Shown: in pieces, positions 1 to 8,489 of the stretch
Position numbering within the stretch: position 1 is the first letter of the stretch
Layout: each line of letters begins with the position of its first letter
NCBI GenBank assembly: GCA_040218815.1
Contig: JAVJQS010000009.1
Location: 83,970-147,969, forward strand
DNA: 64,000 bases
DNA from: JAVJQS01 sp040218815
Lineage (GTDB): Bacteria > Bacteroidota > Bacteroidia > Flavobacteriales_E > Vicingaceae
Reading direction: 5' to 3'
The notes under the pieces: model-generated
Database searches by the model: none
What the model saw: only the letters and a program-made list of their open reading frames with translations
What the model was told of the DNA's origin: nothing
Translations under genes and position numbers: made by a program

Positions 1-1111
1 GATCAACTGCTCCAATAGCTAAGGCATTGCCTGAGACCCAACCTGCTTTATTTACAATCTCCTGAACTAAAGAAGATAAATCTGGAGAACGTTGGTCAGT
101 TCCTGTTTGGCCAATAGTTGCCCAGCCATTGATGTTCCATAGAATTGTATCAATAGCGCTATATGTTCTCCCTGAGATATCAGTTATTGCAGTAGAATAA
201 GCAGAAGCATCTGTAACATCTTCAACTAAAAAAGCAACATCTACATTTCCAGTAGTAGTTACTTCATCTACTTGAAATTGAATGTAAGCGCTCATAATTG
301 TAGCTCCTTGAGGGATGCTGATGTTATCGAATCGCATTCCTATAGCTTGATCATTGTTTTCAGTAACCAATTCTAGATCCGAGCTACCTAAATCAATGCT
401 TCCATTGGTTAAGTCTTCCTCAGCATCATCATCGCCACCCAGAATATCAAAAGTTGTTGTTGTAGGCACTGAATAGTATACAATCAACTCAGCAGCTTCT
501 GAACCATTTGCATTGTAGGCTTCTGCCGAACGTTCACCACTACCTGTAATTAAAAAAGTAATAGGATTTCCTTGATTCCATCCACTTTGTGTGATTCTCG
601 TTCTAATCAAATCAGCCAAATCTGGAGTTCGTTGATCTAGTTCAGCTTCTTGTACAGTGTTCCAAGCTGGAATATTATCCCAATTTACACTGTCTGCAGA
701 CGTTGGCCTGTTTGAGATATTAAAAAAAGAAGTATCTGCAAAAGTAAAAGAGCTATCTACGTCTTCTGTTTTGATAGTAACAGAAGTAGCGTTAGAATTT
801 AATTCATCTACTGTAAATTGAATAAATGCTGAATCGATGATTGCATTTTTTGGCAAGTTAACAGAAGCAAAACGCAAACCAACAAACTGGTTTCCATCAG
901 AGCCGTCTTCAACCAATTCAATGTCTGAACTTCCAAGATCCATTAATCCTGAATTTGATGCGGCGTTTGTCCCGCGTTCTTCGGCGTCATCAGAATCTGT
1001 CGCAATTTTTGTGGATAATACTTGATTTCGTTGTGCATTTACTTGTCCGAAACAAACAAAAGCAACTAAAAACAAAGACCACTTACTAAAGAGAGTAAAT
1101 TTTGTTTTCAT
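1..1111 (-). CDS. secreted protein with tandem ~160-residue beta-sandwich-like repeats (3' part beyond window)
   Basis: An open frame runs from an ATG at 1109-1111 to the window edge (370 codons, no stop), so the C-terminus is missing. The N-terminus is a clear Sec signal peptide (basic start, hydrophobic core, cleavage near VNA-Q, residue 26). The rest is two homologous units, about residues 36-195 and 200-370. Each has an acidic DDAEE stretch, then DLGSSD(I/L)ELV, a G(L/M)RF strand, an IP-x-GA-x-I...IQF-x-VDE block and a Q-R-(T/S)-PDL...W...GN block. This looks like a repeated, Ca-binding-prone beta-sandwich as found in large surface proteins of marine Bacteroidota. Whether it carries a catalytic domain or a type IX sorting domain cannot be seen here. 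A TAnnTTTG element (TACTTTTG) lies at 1146-1153 on this strand, without an obvious -33 TTG. Function unknown. Confidence 0.8.
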   Translation of the reverse strand, partial: MKTKFTLFSKWSLFLVAFVCFGQVNAQRNQVLSTKIATDSDDAEERGTNAASNSGLMDLGSSDIELVEDGSDGNQFVGLRFASVNLPKNAIIDSAFIQFTVDELNSNATSVTIKTEDVDSSFTFADTSFFNISNRPTSADSVNWDNIPAWNTVQEAELDQRTPDLADLIRTRITQSGWNQGNPITFLITGSGERSAEAYNANGSEAAELIVYYSVPTTTTFDILGGDDDAEEDLTNGSIDLGSSDLELVTENNDQAIGMRFDNISIPQGATIMSAYIQFQVDEVTTTGNVDVAFLVEDVTDASAYSTAITDISGRTYSAIDTILWNINGWATIGQTGTDQRSPDLSSLVQEIVNKAGWVSGNALAIGAVD

Positions 1112-1384
1112 AATTTCTTTTTGTGGGGGTTATTAAATTGAGCCTCAAAAGTATTTGGGTGATGTTCATTTTATTGATTCAAAATATTATTTAAGCATTA
1201 ATAAATTCGTCCCAGATTAACTTTAGGTTATTCTGATGGTGTTGAACTATTCGTGTTTTCTACAGTTGTACTTTTGAAAGTAGAATTATACCGATAACAC
1301 AATCATTATCGTCTAAGATTTGGACGTTATGCTTGTAGTTTCAGTATTTACTTATATGAATAAGAGCTATTTTATAAACTAATT

Positions 1385-2410
1385 ATGTCACTACTCAGCT
1401 TCACCAAAAAAGGAATTTATTGCGCTCGTGCCAATATTTATATTGACCCATGGCAGCCAGTTGACTATGCCATGATTACACATGCTCATGCTGACCATAG
1501 TAGAGCAGGAAGCAAATTTTACTTGTCGCATCACCTTTCCAAGCCCATTATTCAATATCGCTTGGGGGCAGACATTAACATCGAGTCAGTTGAATACAAT
1601 GAAGCAAGAACTATAAATGGGGTGAAATTTTCATTTCATCCAGCTGGGCATATTATAGGTTCAGCACAAATTCGAGTAGAGTATAAAGGAGAAGTATGGG
1701 TGGTCTCTGGAGATTATAAATTAGAGGATGATGGCTTTTGTACCCCCTTCGAACCGATAAAATGCAATGTTTTTATAACTGAATGCACATTTGGTTTGCC
1801 AGTTTTCAAGTGGCAAGACCAGTCAAGTGTTTTTGAAGAAATAAATAGCTGGTGGCGTAAAAACGTTGCTGAAGGGAAATCTACCATTTTAACTGGATAT
1901 TCTTTAGGCAAGGCACAGCGGTTGATTCAAGGGGTGGATGAATCTATTGGTAAGATATACACCCATGGAGCGATTGAAAACACTAATGAGGTTATCCGAA
2001 AAATGGGCGTTAAGCTGAAAGAAACACATTATGTTGATCCAGAGGATAAAAAGAAAGATTATACCGGTGCATTAATAATTGCTCCACCCGGTGCTTTAGG
2101 AACTAGCTGGCAGAAAAAATTCCAAGCATTTGAAGTGGGCATGGCTTCTGGCTGGATGAACTTAAGGGGGCCACGACGAAGAAGATCGGTCGACAGGGGT
2201 TTTGTACTGTCTGACCATGCCGATTGGAAAGGCCTCAACACTGCTATTGATGCGACTGGTTGTGAAAAGGTGATAGTTACACACGGCTACACTACTATTT
2301 TTAGTAAATGGTTGAACGATAGAGGAATAGAAACAAAAATTGAAAACACGGAGTTTGAAGGAGAGCTGGATAATGAAGGAGAAGAAAAGCCTAAAGCAGT
2401 AAACGCATGA
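1385..2410 (+). CDS. ligase-associated DNA exonuclease (metallo-beta-lactamase / beta-CASP fold)
   Basis: This 341-residue protein matches the ligase-associated exonuclease family, relatives of mRNA 3'-end processing nucleases. The metal-binding signature HAHADH is at residues 33-38, further metal-site candidates are H85 to H89 (HPAGH) and D110 (SGD), and a C-terminal SDHADW follows at 276-281. It has no signal peptide, so it is cytoplasmic. Its stop overlaps the start of the DNA ligase by 4 bp (ATGA), which implies translational coupling and a joint role in DNA end processing and repair. In other bacteria this pair often sits with an Lhr-type helicase and a PhpE-like phosphoesterase; neither is in this window. 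A TACTTTTG at 1269-1276 could be its -7 element, leaving a leader of about 100 nt. Confidence 0.88.
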   Translation: MSLLSFTKKGIYCARANIYIDPWQPVDYAMITHAHADHSRAGSKFYLSHHLSKPIIQYRLGADINIESVEYNEARTINGVKFSFHPAGHIIGSAQIRVEYKGEVWVVSGDYKLEDDGFCTPFEPIKCNVFITECTFGLPVFKWQDQSSVFEEINSWWRKNVAEGKSTILTGYSLGKAQRLIQGVDESIGKIYTHGAIENTNEVIRKMGVKLKETHYVDPEDKKKDYTGALIIAPPGALGTSWQKKFQAFEVGMASGWMNLRGPRRRRSVDRGFVLSDHADWKGLNTAIDATGCEKVIVTHGYTTIFSKWLNDRGIETKIENTEFEGELDNEGEEKPKAVNA

Positions 2411-3996
2411 AAAACTTCGTCCACTTATTTACTCAACTTGATCAAACTACCAAGACCACAAAAAAGGTAGCTGCCTTGGTTGAATTTTTTGAAAAAGCCA
2501 ACGAAGAAGACAAGTTATGGACAATTGCCATATTAAGTCATCGTCGACCGAAAAGAAGTGTGCGAACTGCCTTATTGAGAAAGTGGGCTGCCGAAGCCGC
2601 TGACTTGCCCTTGTGGTTATTTGAAGAATCTTATCATATTGTGGGAGATTTAGCCGAGACCATGGCGTTAGTGCACCCAAACTTAAAGAGCAAACACGAT
2701 AAAAGTTTAACAGATTGGATTAACTTTATTATTGACTTAAAGCCCTTAGAGGGAGAGGAGAAGGCAAAAAAGGTCAATTGGGCCTGGAATCAATTGGATG
2801 AAACGGAACGCTTTGTTTTTAATAAACTAATTACAGGAGGCTGGAGAATAGGGCTCTCTCAAAAATTAATGACGCGAGCCTTAGCCAAGCACACCAATAT
2901 GGATGAAAATGTGCTTTCCCATCGTTTAATGGGGAATTGGCGTGCAGAAACTTCTAGCTATCACAAGTTGATAGTAGAAAGTGATCCAGCAGACGAGTTG
3001 TCAAAACCTTATCCTTTTTACTTGGCCTATGGGTTAGAAGGGAAGCCAGAAGAATTGGGAGCAACCAATGACTGGTATGCAGAACGAAAGTGGGATGGCA
3101 TACGCGGACAAATCATAGTGCGGAATGGAGAATTATTTGTTTGGTCGAGGGGAGAAGAACTGGTTACCGATAAGTTTCCTGAATTCAATGAACTGATTGA
3201 ATCACTGCCCGATGGAACAGTAATCGATGGGGAAATAATTGCTTTTGAAAATGGGCAGCCCTTAGGCTTCAATTTACTTCAAACCAGAATCAGCAGAAAA
3301 AATGTGACAAAAGCAATTTTGAAAAAAGCTCCAGTGTTGATGATTGCTTATGACATTTTAGAAGCAGGAGGTAAAGATTTACGTGAGCAAGCCCTAAAAA
3401 AGCGCCGAGAAAAACTAGAGGAAATAGTCTGCAAACAAACTTCAGACAAGCTTATTCTGTCTGAGATCTTAACGTTTAAAAAGTGGAGAGAATTGGTAGA
3501 GGCTCGGAAGGAATCACGACAGCATCATGCAGAGGGATTAATGCTGAAGCACAAAGAATCAACTTACAAGGTAGGCCGTAAAAAAGGGGATTGGTGGAAA
3601 TGGAAAATAGACCCATTGACCATCGACGCAGTTTTAATATATGCTATGCGGGGTCATGGAAGGCGAGCCAACCTGTATACTGATTATACTTTTGCTGTAT
3701 GGAAAGGCGAGGAGCTAGTTCCGTTCACTAAAGCGTATTCAGGCTTAACCGATAAAGAGATAAATCAAGTAGATGCTTTCGTGAAAAAGAATACGGTGGA
3801 CCGATTTGGACCGGTTAGGAGTGTAACAGCTGAGTTGGTGTTTGAAATTGCTTTTGAGGGTATTGCTAAATCATCACGACATAAATCGGGAGTGGCCTTG
3901 CGGTTTCCTAGAATGCATCGCTGGCGAAAAGATAAACCGGTAAAAGAAGCAAATACCCTTGATGATTTAAAGGACTTGCTGGAGTTGTATGGTTAG
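2407..3996 (+). CDS. ATP-dependent DNA ligase
   Basis: This 529-residue protein has the order of the bacterial ATP-dependent ligases that pair with the exonuclease upstream: an N-terminal DNA-binding domain (about 1-200), the nucleotidyltransferase core (about 210-420) and an OB-fold domain to the end. The adenylated lysine is K228 in ERKWDGIRGQ. Motif III-like (ELFVWSRGEE), motif IV (DGEIIAFENG), and motif V (EGLMLKHKES followed by WWKWK) are all intact, so it should be active. It probably seals breaks after the upstream nuclease trims ends. It is not the replicative NAD-dependent LigA. Its TAG stop overlaps the stop of the converging GxxExxY gene by 3 nt. Confidence 0.93.
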   Translation: MKNFVHLFTQLDQTTKTTKKVAALVEFFEKANEEDKLWTIAILSHRRPKRSVRTALLRKWAAEAADLPLWLFEESYHIVGDLAETMALVHPNLKSKHDKSLTDWINFIIDLKPLEGEEKAKKVNWAWNQLDETERFVFNKLITGGWRIGLSQKLMTRALAKHTNMDENVLSHRLMGNWRAETSSYHKLIVESDPADELSKPYPFYLAYGLEGKPEELGATNDWYAERKWDGIRGQIIVRNGELFVWSRGEELVTDKFPEFNELIESLPDGTVIDGEIIAFENGQPLGFNLLQTRISRKNVTKAILKKAPVLMIAYDILEAGGKDLREQALKKRREKLEEIVCKQTSDKLILSEILTFKKWRELVEARKESRQHHAEGLMLKHKESTYKVGRKKGDWWKWKIDPLTIDAVLIYAMRGHGRRANLYTDYTFAVWKGEELVPFTKAYSGLTDKEINQVDAFVKKNTVDRFGPVRSVTAELVFEIAFEGIAKSSRHKSGVALRFPRMHRWRKDKPVKEANTLDDLKDLLELYG

Positions 3997-4373
3997 ATTA
4001 TAATTCTTTTAATTCCTTCTTTTAGAATACTTACATTGAAGTTAAGTAGTAACCCTAGTTTGTAGTTTCCAAGCCGCAAATAGGTCAAAACTTGTGCTGT
4101 ATGAACTTCTGTAAAATATTCTACTGTTTTTATTTCAACAACAAGTTTATTATTTATTAAAAGATCCATTCTGTAACCATGATCTAATTTTACGTCCTTG
4201 TAAATAATGGGCATCGGTTTTTGCTTTTCAACTTTTAAGTCTGCTTGAATTATTTCGTAGTATAAACATTCTTGATAGGCAGATTCTAAAAGTCCTGGGC
4301 CTAACTTTCTGTGAACTTCTATTGCACAACCAATAACTATGGTAGCTAATTCATTCTCCGAATAATTTTGCAT
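3993..4373 (-). CDS. GxxExxY protein
   Basis: The 126-residue product carries the family-defining GLLESAY motif within KLGPGLLESAYQECL. A later RMDLLINNKLVVEIKTV stretch is arranged like a PD-(D/E)xK nuclease core (D, then ExK). The family is widespread in Bacteroidota and has no proven biochemical role; nuclease activity is an inference from the fold. I start it at the ATG 4371-4373 (MQNYSENEL); the longer frame up to 4484 reads only translated repeat sequence. Its 5' side abuts the four-copy palindromic repeat at 4425-5158, a juxtaposition discussed in the findings. It converges on the DNA ligase with overlapping stops. Confidence 0.85.
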   Translation of the reverse strand: MQNYSENELATIVIGCAIEVHRKLGPGLLESAYQECLYYEIIQADLKVEKQKPMPIIYKDVKLDHGYRMDLLINNKLVVEIKTVEYFTEVHTAQVLTYLRLGNYKLGLLLNFNVSILKEGIKRIII

Positions 4374-4424
4374 AGTTGAATAGTTTAGATTGTATTGTAA
4401 ATAACGACAATACTTTATAAAGGA

Positions 4425-5158
4425 GACTACTTTGCTGTTGCACAAAGTTTCACTGAGCAGCCTTTGGCTGTCACAAAGTTTCACGGAGAAATTCTAATAG
4501 AAGAGAACCCAATATTAATGCAAGACATTATTGGGGTTGAAATCCCTCTGTGTAACTCTGTGCTACCTTTGAGTTCCTCTGTGGAATAGCTTTTGGATTT
4601 GTTGTTGACTTCTTTGCTGTTGCACAAAGTTACACGGAGCAGCCTTTGGCTGTCAAAAAGGGTCACAGAGAAATTCTAATAGAAGAGAACCCAATATTAA
4701 TGCAAGACATTATTGGGGGTAGAAATCCCTCTGTGTAACTCTGTGTTTACTTTGAGTACCTCTGTGGAATAATCTGAGATACTTGCTAGTGACTACTTTA
4801 CTGTGGCACAAAGTTGCACAGAGCAGTCAATGGCTGTCACAAAGGGTCACGGAGAAATTCTAATAGAAGAGAACCCAATATTAATGCAAGACATTATTGG
4901 GGGTAGAAATCCCTCTGTGTAACTCTGTGCTACCTTTGAGTACCTCTGTGGAATAATCTGAGATACTTGCTAGTGACTACTTTACTGTGGCACAAAGCTT
5001 CACAGAGCAGCCAATGGCTGTCACAAAGGTTCACAGAGAAATACTGCTAGATGACAATCATTATTAGAGAAAGACATTATTCGGAATTGAAGCCCCTCCG
5101 AGTAGCTCTGAGCTTTCTTTGAGTTCCACTGTGGAATAGCTTGCCATACTTTTTCTAG
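4425..5158. repeat. four tandem copies of a 182-184-bp imperfect palindromic repeat
   Basis: Copies start at GACT(A/T)CTTT at 4425, 4607, 4791 and 4975, giving periods of 182, 184 and 184 bp. Copies 1-3 are very similar; copy 4 has drifted. Each has a left arm rich in CACAAAG...CACGGAG, a unique middle (AGAGAACCCAATATTAATGC in copies 1-3), and a right arm with CTCTGTGTAACTCTGTG and CCTCTGTGGAAT. The right arm is roughly the reverse complement of the left, so each copy can fold into a long hairpin. No convincing ORF is encoded; the short minus-strand frames here are just the repeat read through. This explains the 812-bp gap between the neighbouring genes. The CACAGAG/CTCTGTG style resembles dispersed repeats I associate with Bacteroidota genomes. 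Confidence 0.92.
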
Positions 5159-5185
5159 AAGCTTTAGTTATTCAGAATTATTGGA

Positions 5186-6730
5186 CTACAACTCATCTAT
5201 CTCTTTTAAATAACCTTCAGCTTGCTTTAAAATAGCTTCTTTATTTTCTGAGGCTTGCTTTTTCCAATTGGCTGCCATCATGCTCATGCGCTGGTTCTTT
5301 TCCCATTTTTCAAGGTGACGATCAATAAAATTCCAATATAAACTATTGAATGGGCATGCCTTTTCACCAGTTTTTTTAGAGTGAGAATAAAAGCAATTGC
5401 CACAGTAATTACTCATTTTATTGATATAGTTTGCTGAAGAAACATAAGGCTTCGTTGCAACAAGACCTCCATCTGCAAACTGACTCATCCCTCTCGTGTT
5501 AGGCAGCTCTACCCACTGGATGGCATCAATGTATACGCCTAAATACCATGCATCCACTTCGTCGGGTTTTATATTGGCAAGCAAGGCAAAATTTCCAGTT
5601 ATCATTAAGCGCTGGATGTGGTGAGCATAAGCATAATCCAATGATTGATTAATGGCTTGACTCATGCAGTTCATTTTAGTTTTCCCAGTCCAATAGAAAT
5701 CTGGTAATTGTCGTCGGTGATTTAATTGGTTTTCTGACGAATATTCAGGCATTTTTGCCCAATAAATCCCTCGCATGTATTCGCGCCATCCAATAATTTG
5801 TCTCACAAAACCTTCGACCTGAGAAATATCAATGCTTTCTTGATTGCTTTTCCAGTGGTCAACTACACGATTAATAACTTCTTTTGGAGATAACATTTTG
5901 CTGTTCATTGCAAAGGACAGGCGCGAGTGATAAACACTCCACTCCCCTTCAGCCATAGCATCTTGAAAGTCACCAAAAAGTGGCAGACACTCCTTAACAA
6001 AGAAGTCTAATAAATCGAGAGATTCCTTTCGTGAAGTTGGCCAAATAAAGTTGGAAGCATCTATTTTTCCAATAGTTTTAATTTTTCGATCATCTATTGA
6101 TTCTACTATTCTTTCGACTTCTTTCTTATAAAGCTTTGGGGAGATTACTTCATGGTTCTTGGGCAATTTCTTTCGGTTACTTTTATCATAGTTCCAATCA
6201 CCGCCAATTGGATTTTCATCTTCCTCAATTAAAACCTTATGCTTTTTCCTCATGTGTCGATAAAAGCTTTCCATCAACCAACTTTTACTTTTTTTCTTTT
6301 CAAAAAAGTCTTTCATTTCCGTTCTGGAAGTAAAAAAATGCTCGCTATTCATTGCTTCCGAATTAATTGAAAGCTGAGCTGTAAATTTTTTGAGTTGTTC
6401 GTCTAAGCGATATTCATCAGGTAATTGATATTCAAACTTTTCAATCTCCTGCTCCTTTATGATTGCAGTTAAGTTCTTATCAAATGCTTGCTGGTTGTTT
6501 TTATCGTTCAACTTATAATAAATCACTTGGTTCCCTTCTGATTCAAGCCATTTTTTGAATGACCTCATGGCCAAAAAGAAAGCGACTATTTTCTGAATAT
6601 GGTGGTTGACATAGTTTGCCTCTTGCTCAACTTCCATCATCACATATGTAACATCATTTGATTTTTTGGAATACCAAGAATGATGTTGATTTAGTTGATC
6701 TCCTAAAATTAAACGCAGTGTTTTTCCCAT
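5186..6730 (-). CDS. FeS-cluster bacterial cryptochrome/photolyase, likely (6-4) photolyase
   Basis: This 514-residue protein belongs to the prokaryotic FeS-BCP/CryPro group of photolyases. Four cysteines, C355, C443, C446 and C459, have exactly the spacing (88, 3, 13) of the [4Fe-4S] ligands I recall for Agrobacterium PhrB (C350, C438, C441, C454). The N-terminus (KTLRLILGDQLN) and the ITGNFALLANI...DAIQWVELPNTRGMSQ block are typical of the family's antenna and FAD domains. The family repairs (6-4) photoproducts using blue light, with FAD and a ribolumazine-type antenna. It is monocistronic and divergent from the DUF429 gene; the 96-bp spacer holds a TTAAACAA (6778-6785) like the half-sites of the crt operators, though one half-site is weak evidence for co-regulation. 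Confidence 0.92.
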   Translation of the reverse strand: MGKTLRLILGDQLNQHHSWYSKKSNDVTYVMMEVEQEANYVNHHIQKIVAFFLAMRSFKKWLESEGNQVIYYKLNDKNNQQAFDKNLTAIIKEQEIEKFEYQLPDEYRLDEQLKKFTAQLSINSEAMNSEHFFTSRTEMKDFFEKKKSKSWLMESFYRHMRKKHKVLIEEDENPIGGDWNYDKSNRKKLPKNHEVISPKLYKKEVERIVESIDDRKIKTIGKIDASNFIWPTSRKESLDLLDFFVKECLPLFGDFQDAMAEGEWSVYHSRLSFAMNSKMLSPKEVINRVVDHWKSNQESIDISQVEGFVRQIIGWREYMRGIYWAKMPEYSSENQLNHRRQLPDFYWTGKTKMNCMSQAINQSLDYAYAHHIQRLMITGNFALLANIKPDEVDAWYLGVYIDAIQWVELPNTRGMSQFADGGLVATKPYVSSANYINKMSNYCGNCFYSHSKKTGEKACPFNSLYWNFIDRHLEKWEKNQRMSMMAANWKKQASENKEAILKQAEGYLKEIDEL

Positions 6731-6826
6731 ACCTGAAAAACCATTAAAAATTAAAAAAGTTGAAAATTGAATTCCATTTAAACAAATATTTAAATTAGAG
6801 TGTTAAAGTAGGGCAAGTATAAGACT

Positions 6827-7414
6827 ATGATTATCGGAATTGATTTCGGAGCAAAAAAAGCCGGCACAACGGTTATAGCCAGGATGTTTGAACACAACCG
6901 GGTAGACTTGTTTGCTTGCGAAAAGGGCAAAGATGCAGATGCGTTTATTTTGAACTTTATTAAGGAAAACGAAGATATTTGGTTAGCCTACATTGACGCT
7001 CCCTTGAGTTTGCCAAAGGTTTATGGCGATGAAAAAAAAGGAAATAGTTTTTTTTATCGGAAATCAGATGAACTTACTGGTGCTATGTCACCAATGTTTT
7101 TGGGCGGTTTAACGGCCAGAGCAATGAAGATAGCTACCGAACTCAAAAGATTAGGGGTAAAACCTGTAGAAACTTATCCCTCTAAGTTAGCCGAAGTATT
7201 GCAATTAAAAGAGCACGATTATAAAGGCTCAGTTAAGTCAATTCCAGCTTTATGCGAAAAATTAAAAGAAGTCAGCAGCTTTGAGTTTGATGAAACAACG
7301 GTAAAAACATGGCATCATTTCGATGCTTTATTGTGCTTGTTTTCCGCAAAACGTCATGAGATGCAAGCTGCTATGATTTTTGGCAATGAGGAAGAGGGAA
7401 TGATTATCGTTTAG
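6827..7414 (+). CDS. DUF429 family protein, predicted RNase H-fold nuclease
   Basis: The 195-residue product opens with MIIGIDFGAKKAGTTV, the first strand of an RNase H-like fold with an acidic residue (D6), continues with YIDAPLSL (second acidic strand) and ends with a TWHHFDALLCLFSA helix typical of DUF429 proteins. The family is predicted to be a nuclease, but no substrate is known. It has no signal peptide. It is transcribed away from the FeS photolyase, which hints at a DNA-repair link but is only contextual. The last 11 bp overlap the end of crtZ on the other strand. Confidence 0.75.
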   Translation: MIIGIDFGAKKAGTTVIARMFEHNRVDLFACEKGKDADAFILNFIKENEDIWLAYIDAPLSLPKVYGDEKKGNSFFYRKSDELTGAMSPMFLGGLTARAMKIATELKRLGVKPVETYPSKLAEVLQLKEHDYKGSVKSIPALCEKLKEVSSFEFDETTVKTWHHFDALLCLFSAKRHEMQAAMIFGNEEEGMIIV

Positions 7415-7868
7415 CTTTTGCTGCCTCTTTAAAAAACTTCCATGGAACTACTAGCATTCCAAAGCATTCCCCTTTTTCTTTTCCCAAGTGCTTATGATGC
7501 ACTTTATGGGCTTTTCTGATGGCTCTAAAATAAATATTATCGGTCTTTTTAAACCAACTTAAACGCTGATGAATGAAAACATCATGAACAGCGAAATAAG
7601 CCATCCCATAAAATAAAATACCCAAGCCTATTGAAAGGCCATACTGAAAGTATCCTTCCGCCCAAGACATAAATAAGCCTGTACTGATGGCCGCATAGAA
7701 AAGAAAAAAAGCGTCGTTACGTTCAAACCAACCCTTTTCTGGCTGATGGTGGTCTTTGTGTAGAGTCCATAAAAATCCGTGCATAACATACTTATGGGAG
7801 AACCAAGCCATAAACTCCATTACACAGAAGGTAAGTACAAAAATTAAAATGTGAATTAAAATTCCCAT
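7404..7868 (-). CDS. crtZ: beta-carotene hydroxylase (CrtZ, fatty-acid hydroxylase superfamily)
   Basis: This 154-residue membrane protein has all histidine clusters of the di-iron CrtZ hydroxylases: HKYVMH (about 25-30), HKDHH (about 37-41), HDVFIHQR (about 94-101) and HKVHH (about 119-123), between hydrophobic segments. It should add 3-hydroxyl groups to the ionone rings of beta-carotene, giving zeaxanthin. It lies 15 kb from crtI/crtB and no lycopene cyclase is in the window, so the pathway is split across the genome. The N-terminus is hydrophobic from residue 3 (GILIHILIFVLTFCVMEF), which supports this start. A good promoter lies immediately upstream (7873-7900) and would give a nearly leaderless message. 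Confidence 0.92.
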   Translation of the reverse strand: MGILIHILIFVLTFCVMEFMAWFSHKYVMHGFLWTLHKDHHQPEKGWFERNDAFFLFYAAISTGLFMSWAEGYFQYGLSIGLGILFYGMAYFAVHDVFIHQRLSWFKKTDNIYFRAIRKAHKVHHKHLGKEKGECFGMLVVPWKFFKEAAKAKR

Positions 7869-7872
7869 AGCA

Positions 7873-7900
7873 CAAAATTACTTTGTTTAGCTTTAACAAA
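7873..7900 (-). promoter_or_regulatory. crtZ promoter
   Basis: Read on the minus strand: TTTG at 7900-7897, a 16-bp spacer, then TAATTTTG at 7880-7873, an exact match to TAnnTTTG. The inferred transcription start falls within one or two bases of the crtZ ATG at 7868. On the plus strand a TTGTTTA (7883-7889) sits in the spacer, the same heptamer as in the crt operators. It is also part of a short inverted repeat TTTGTT...AACAAA (7882-7900). Confidence 0.55.
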
Positions 7901-7925
7901 CAGCCGAAAGGATTGTTAAAATTTT

Positions 7926-8489
7926 ATGCAATCAAAACTAAAAAAGTGGTTCTTTTATTGGGGCATTGCCATGTTGGCTATTGTCATTTGTTTTGCCATT
8001 TTTCAGCCTGCTAAAAAAATTGATTTACAAGCCGTAGATTTTACTACTACTCAATCGTCTGAACTGTATTTTAAAAACATGCGCTCCTATTTCTATGATA
8101 AAACAGATCATGATGCAGCCAATTTTAAAATTTATCGCATTGGTAGTCGAGAAATAGACAGCACAAAAAATAAACTCAGTTTTATGCTTTTGAGTAATTG
8201 GTTGCAAAGTGAGTACTACGTTATGGCAGAATCTGGATTAGTTGATTTTAAGGAAGAAAATATACAGCTAAACTATAAACATCCTGATAGCAGTGGAACC
8301 CTTCTACTTTCTGATCATGACAACTATAGTCACTATGTTTTTGCTGCAAAGCTTTATGAGCAATTGGATAAGAATGCAGCACTTTATTTAAAGCATTCAA
8401 AAAACTGGATAGAATTCACAGAAAGTGAAAAAAAGTCACTTAAAAAAACCCTAAGTGATTATTTTAAGTTGGTAGGGAAGTTAAGATGA
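7926..8489 (+). CDS. membrane-anchored protein of unknown function
   Basis: I do not recognise this 187-residue protein. It has one N-terminal membrane helix (about residues 8-27, FFYWGIAMLAIVICFAIF) after a KLKK start, so the rest probably faces the periplasm. The exported part is mixed alpha/beta, with an LYFKNMRSYFYDK stretch and a lysine-rich helical end (ESEKKSLKKTLSDYFKL). No catalytic motif stands out. It is transcribed divergently from crtZ over a 57-bp spacer, and its last 9 bp overlap the end of the S41 protease on the opposite strand. Length, start and composition make it a believable gene. Confidence 0.65.
   Translation: MQSKLKKWFFYWGIAMLAIVICFAIFQPAKKIDLQAVDFTTTQSSELYFKNMRSYFYDKTDHDAANFKIYRIGSREIDSTKNKLSFMLLSNWLQSEYYVMAESGLVDFKEENIQLNYKHPDSSGTLLLSDHDNYSHYVFAAKLYEQLDKNAALYLKHSKNWIEFTESEKKSLKKTLSDYFKLVGKLR

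Noticed and set aside
837..1025. Plus-strand 62-codon frame
   Set aside because: It is antisense to the repeat-protein gene, which has a signal peptide, clear repeats and an open frame to the window edge.
4374..4666. Minus-strand frames (an N-terminal extension of the GxxExxY gene to 4484, and a 61-codon frame at 4481-4666)
   Set aside because: Both are translations of the 184-bp palindromic repeat (the SQRLL...TLCNSK pattern recurs), with no independent coding signal.
4425..5158. CRISPR array
   Set aside because: The repeats are about 184 bp long and contiguous, with no short repeat/unique spacer pattern and no cas genes nearby.
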